From an uncultured Campylobacter sp. (lineage in GTDB: Bacteria > Campylobacterota > Campylobacteria > Campylobacterales > Campylobacteraceae), in contig NZ_CALIBF010000011.1 of assembly GCF_938045465.1 (NCBI RefSeq), forward strand, positions 1 through 15,242: DNA of 15,242 bases. Reading direction: 5' to 3'. The translations under genes and the position numbers were made by a program. Below are positions 13,771 to 15,242 of this stretch, one piece after another. Position 1 is the first letter of the stretch; each line of letters begins with the position of its first letter. The notes beneath the pieces were generated by a model. That model saw only the letters and a program-made list of their open reading frames with translations. It was not told the origin of the DNA and made no database searches.

Positions 13771-14697
13771 ATGACAAAAGATTTTTTTAAAAGAGACCCT
13801 CTATTTTTGGCGCCTTTGGCGGGCTTTTCGGATCCGCCACTGCGGGGCGTAGTGAAAAAATTCGGCTGTGACGCGACCGTAAGCGAGATGATAAGCGCAA
13901 ACGCCCTTGTTTTCGAGGGCGAAAAGACGCTAAAGATGCTCGAAAAAAACGCCGCGGAAACCCCATTTTTCGTGCAGATCGCAGGCAGCGATGCGGAAAT
14001 CATAAAAAAGGCGGTTTTTCTCATCAATAAATTTGACGGCATCGACGGCATCGATCTAAACTGCGGCTGTCCCGTCCCCAAAGTCGTAAAACAGGGCGCC
14101 GGCTCGGCGCTGTTACTTGATCCACCCCGTCTATCGCGCTTGGTCGAGACTATAAAAAAGTATTCGAACAAAAAATTTACGAGCGCGAAGGTGCGGCTGG
14201 GCTTCGGCGCCGTGGATATCGAAAATATCGCGCGCGCCGTACAAAGCGCAGGAGCTGATTTTATCGCTATTCACGGACGTACCAGAGCGGGCGGATACAG
14301 CGCGGCAGTGGATTACGGCGCGATCGCAAGAGCCAAACGCGCGCTGCAAATCCCCGTGATCGCAAACGGCGACATAAACTCCTCCAATGCGCCCGCAGTG
14401 CGAGACCTTAGCGGCGCAGACGCGCTGATGATCGGTCGCGCGGTAATCGGCAGGCCGTGGATCTTTCGCGAGATCAAAACGGGCGAGCAGGCAAGTGACG
14501 CGCTAAAAAGAGAGGTCGTGCTCTATCATTTCGCTCAAATGCTTAGCCATTACGGTAGCCACGGCGTGGCGATATTTCGCAAGCATCTGCACGAATACTC
14601 CAAGGGGCGCGAAAATGCCGCAAGCTTTCGCGAGCAGATCAACCACGTCGCCACCGAGAGCGAAATGACTCGGCTGATCGAGGAATTTTTTAGCTAA
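13771..14697 (+). CDS. dus: tRNA-dihydrouridine synthase (DusB-like)
   Basis: A 308-residue FMN enzyme that reduces uridine to dihydrouridine in tRNA, using NADPH. The N-terminal LFLAPLAGFSDPPLR carries the flavin-binding start, and C100 in the LNCGCPVPKV block is the catalytic cysteine of the NxGCP motif. IHGRTR (near 169-174), IPVIANGDI and DALMIGRAVIGRPWIF complete the TIM-barrel phosphate sites, and the C-terminal helical domain follows. Length is standard. Within the Dus family the NCGCP form and length point to DusB rather than DusA or DusC, with moderate certainty. The ATG has only a weak AAGAA ribosome site. It follows the accD operon after a gap, as I recall for C. jejuni Cj0123c. 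Confidence 0.92.
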   Translation: MTKDFFKRDPLFLAPLAGFSDPPLRGVVKKFGCDATVSEMISANALVFEGEKTLKMLEKNAAETPFFVQIAGSDAEIIKKAVFLINKFDGIDGIDLNCGCPVPKVVKQGAGSALLLDPPRLSRLVETIKKYSNKKFTSAKVRLGFGAVDIENIARAVQSAGADFIAIHGRTRAGGYSAAVDYGAIARAKRALQIPVIANGDINSSNAPAVRDLSGADALMIGRAVIGRPWIFREIKTGEQASDALKREVVLYHFAQMLSHYGSHGVAIFRKHLHEYSKGRENAASFREQINHVATESEMTRLIEEFFS

Positions 14698-14719
14698 ATT
14701 TAGAATTTTAGGAACTCTG

Positions 14720-15157
14720 ATGATTATTTTAAAAATTATAGCCTGCGCATTTTCGATGGGTTTTTGCTTGATGAATATTTCGAGCTTGGGCGATTTTGTG
14801 GTATGGCGGATTTTTGACACGTCTAGCGTCTGGGATGACGATCCAATAGAATGGCTACAGCAGAAGTGCGTATATTTCATATTTTTGTGGATATCTTTTT
14901 GCGGGGTTTGCGCGGTGCTTGCCAAAAAGCTAAAGGATTTTGATAGGCTTGTGAATTTTTTCGTCAATCTGTTTTTGCCGATCGTGGCGATTTGGATACT
15001 ATCGCCATATTTAGGGATAATAATTGCGGCTGTTTGCATTTCGGATACAAACCTTGTTGACTTCTATTCCGCATTGCTTAGCGCATTAATATCTATCGTT
15101 CTTTTTATGATCGTCGTAGCCGAGGTCTTAAAGCAGATTTATCCGTCCAAGTCCTAG
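14720..15157 (+). CDS. Small multi-pass membrane protein, function unknown
   Basis: A 145-residue hydrophobic protein with about four membrane segments (3-22, 49-68, 78-106, 115-136) and an acidic, Trp-containing loop (WDDDPIEWLQQK, 38-49) between the first two. I recognise no family motif. The C-terminus EVLKQIYPSKS is mildly basic. The ATG follows AGGAACTCTG, 22 bp after dus, so it is probably co-transcribed with it. Confidence 0.68.
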   Translation: MIILKIIACAFSMGFCLMNISSLGDFVVWRIFDTSSVWDDDPIEWLQQKCVYFIFLWISFCGVCAVLAKKLKDFDRLVNFFVNLFLPIVAIWILSPYLGIIIAAVCISDTNLVDFYSALLSALISIVLFMIVVAEVLKQIYPSKS

Positions 15158-15175
15158 CGCGCGGAATTTTAAAAT

Positions 15176-15242
15176 TTAGTGCAGAATTTCGCCTTGAAAT
15201 TCTTGGTCGCCGCTTACAATCACAGCCCGCGCGTTAAAAGAC
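15176..15242 (-). CDS. Possible C-terminal end of a gene running in from the right
   Basis: Of the three minus-strand frames at the right edge only this one stays open to its stop (TAA at 15178-15176), giving 21 residues ending RAVIVSGDQEFQGEILH. The composition looks like a folded protein end (beta strand, loop, strand), and the position, convergent with the membrane gene after a 19-bp gap, is natural. With only 67 bp this could still be chance, and no family can be named. Confidence 0.35.
   Translation of the reverse strand, partial: SFNARAVIVSGDQEFQGEILH

Noticed and set aside
14341..14416. DINSS match to the N-glycosylation sequon in the Dus enzyme
   Set aside because: It follows the conserved NGDI flavin-site motif of a cytoplasmic enzyme, out of reach of periplasmic PglB. 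Useful only as a background count.

Overview
The window looks like chromosomal DNA from a Campylobacter, probably one of the higher-GC oral species (C. gracilis, C. showae or C. rectus type). This rests on three things: the consecutive genes accD, rlmH, dksA, a two-helix membrane protein and a dus gene, an order I recall from C. jejuni (Cj0127c to Cj0123c); promoters made of a clear TATAAT box without a strong -35; and a mixed composition in which GC-rich codons alternate with very frequent AAATTT words. The species is an inference.

Left part, minus strand (1-5718). The most unusual region is a tandem family of three small membrane-anchored proteins (1-511 partial, 618-1142, 1129-1614) downstream of, and overlapping, a short-chain dehydrogenase/reductase gene (1601-2269). 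Each paralogue has an N-terminal membrane segment, four cysteines at nearly fixed spacing and a low-complexity tail. The tails carry nine copies of D/E-x-N-x-S/T, the acceptor motif of the Campylobacter N-glycosyltransferase PglB. Further right are a spore-photoproduct-lyase-like radical SAM protein (2632-3906), a five-helix membrane protein (3980-4453), a candidate 25-codon peptide (4468-4545) and a nucleoside-phosphorylase-like protein swollen by low-complexity insertions (4558-5718).

Middle (5719-9746, plus strand). uvrA starts from a clear promoter. It is followed by a membrane protein whose N-terminus carries fourteen 5-residue repeats encoded by 15-bp DNA repeats. Convergent to this is recO (9801-10415, minus).

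Right part (10416-15242, plus strand). accD, rlmH, dksA and a membrane-anchored helical protein form a tight operon behind a TATAAT promoter. It joins fatty-acid synthesis, 23S rRNA modification and transcription control. After a 540-bp gap come a DusB-like tRNA-dihydrouridine synthase and a small membrane protein. A probable C-terminal end of another minus-strand gene runs off the right edge.

No rRNA, tRNA, CRISPR array, insertion sequence or phage gene was recognised. The two gene-free gaps over 300 bp (2270-2631 and 13231-13770) hold AAATTT-rich sequence, short palindromes and one weak hairpin, but no gene I can support.
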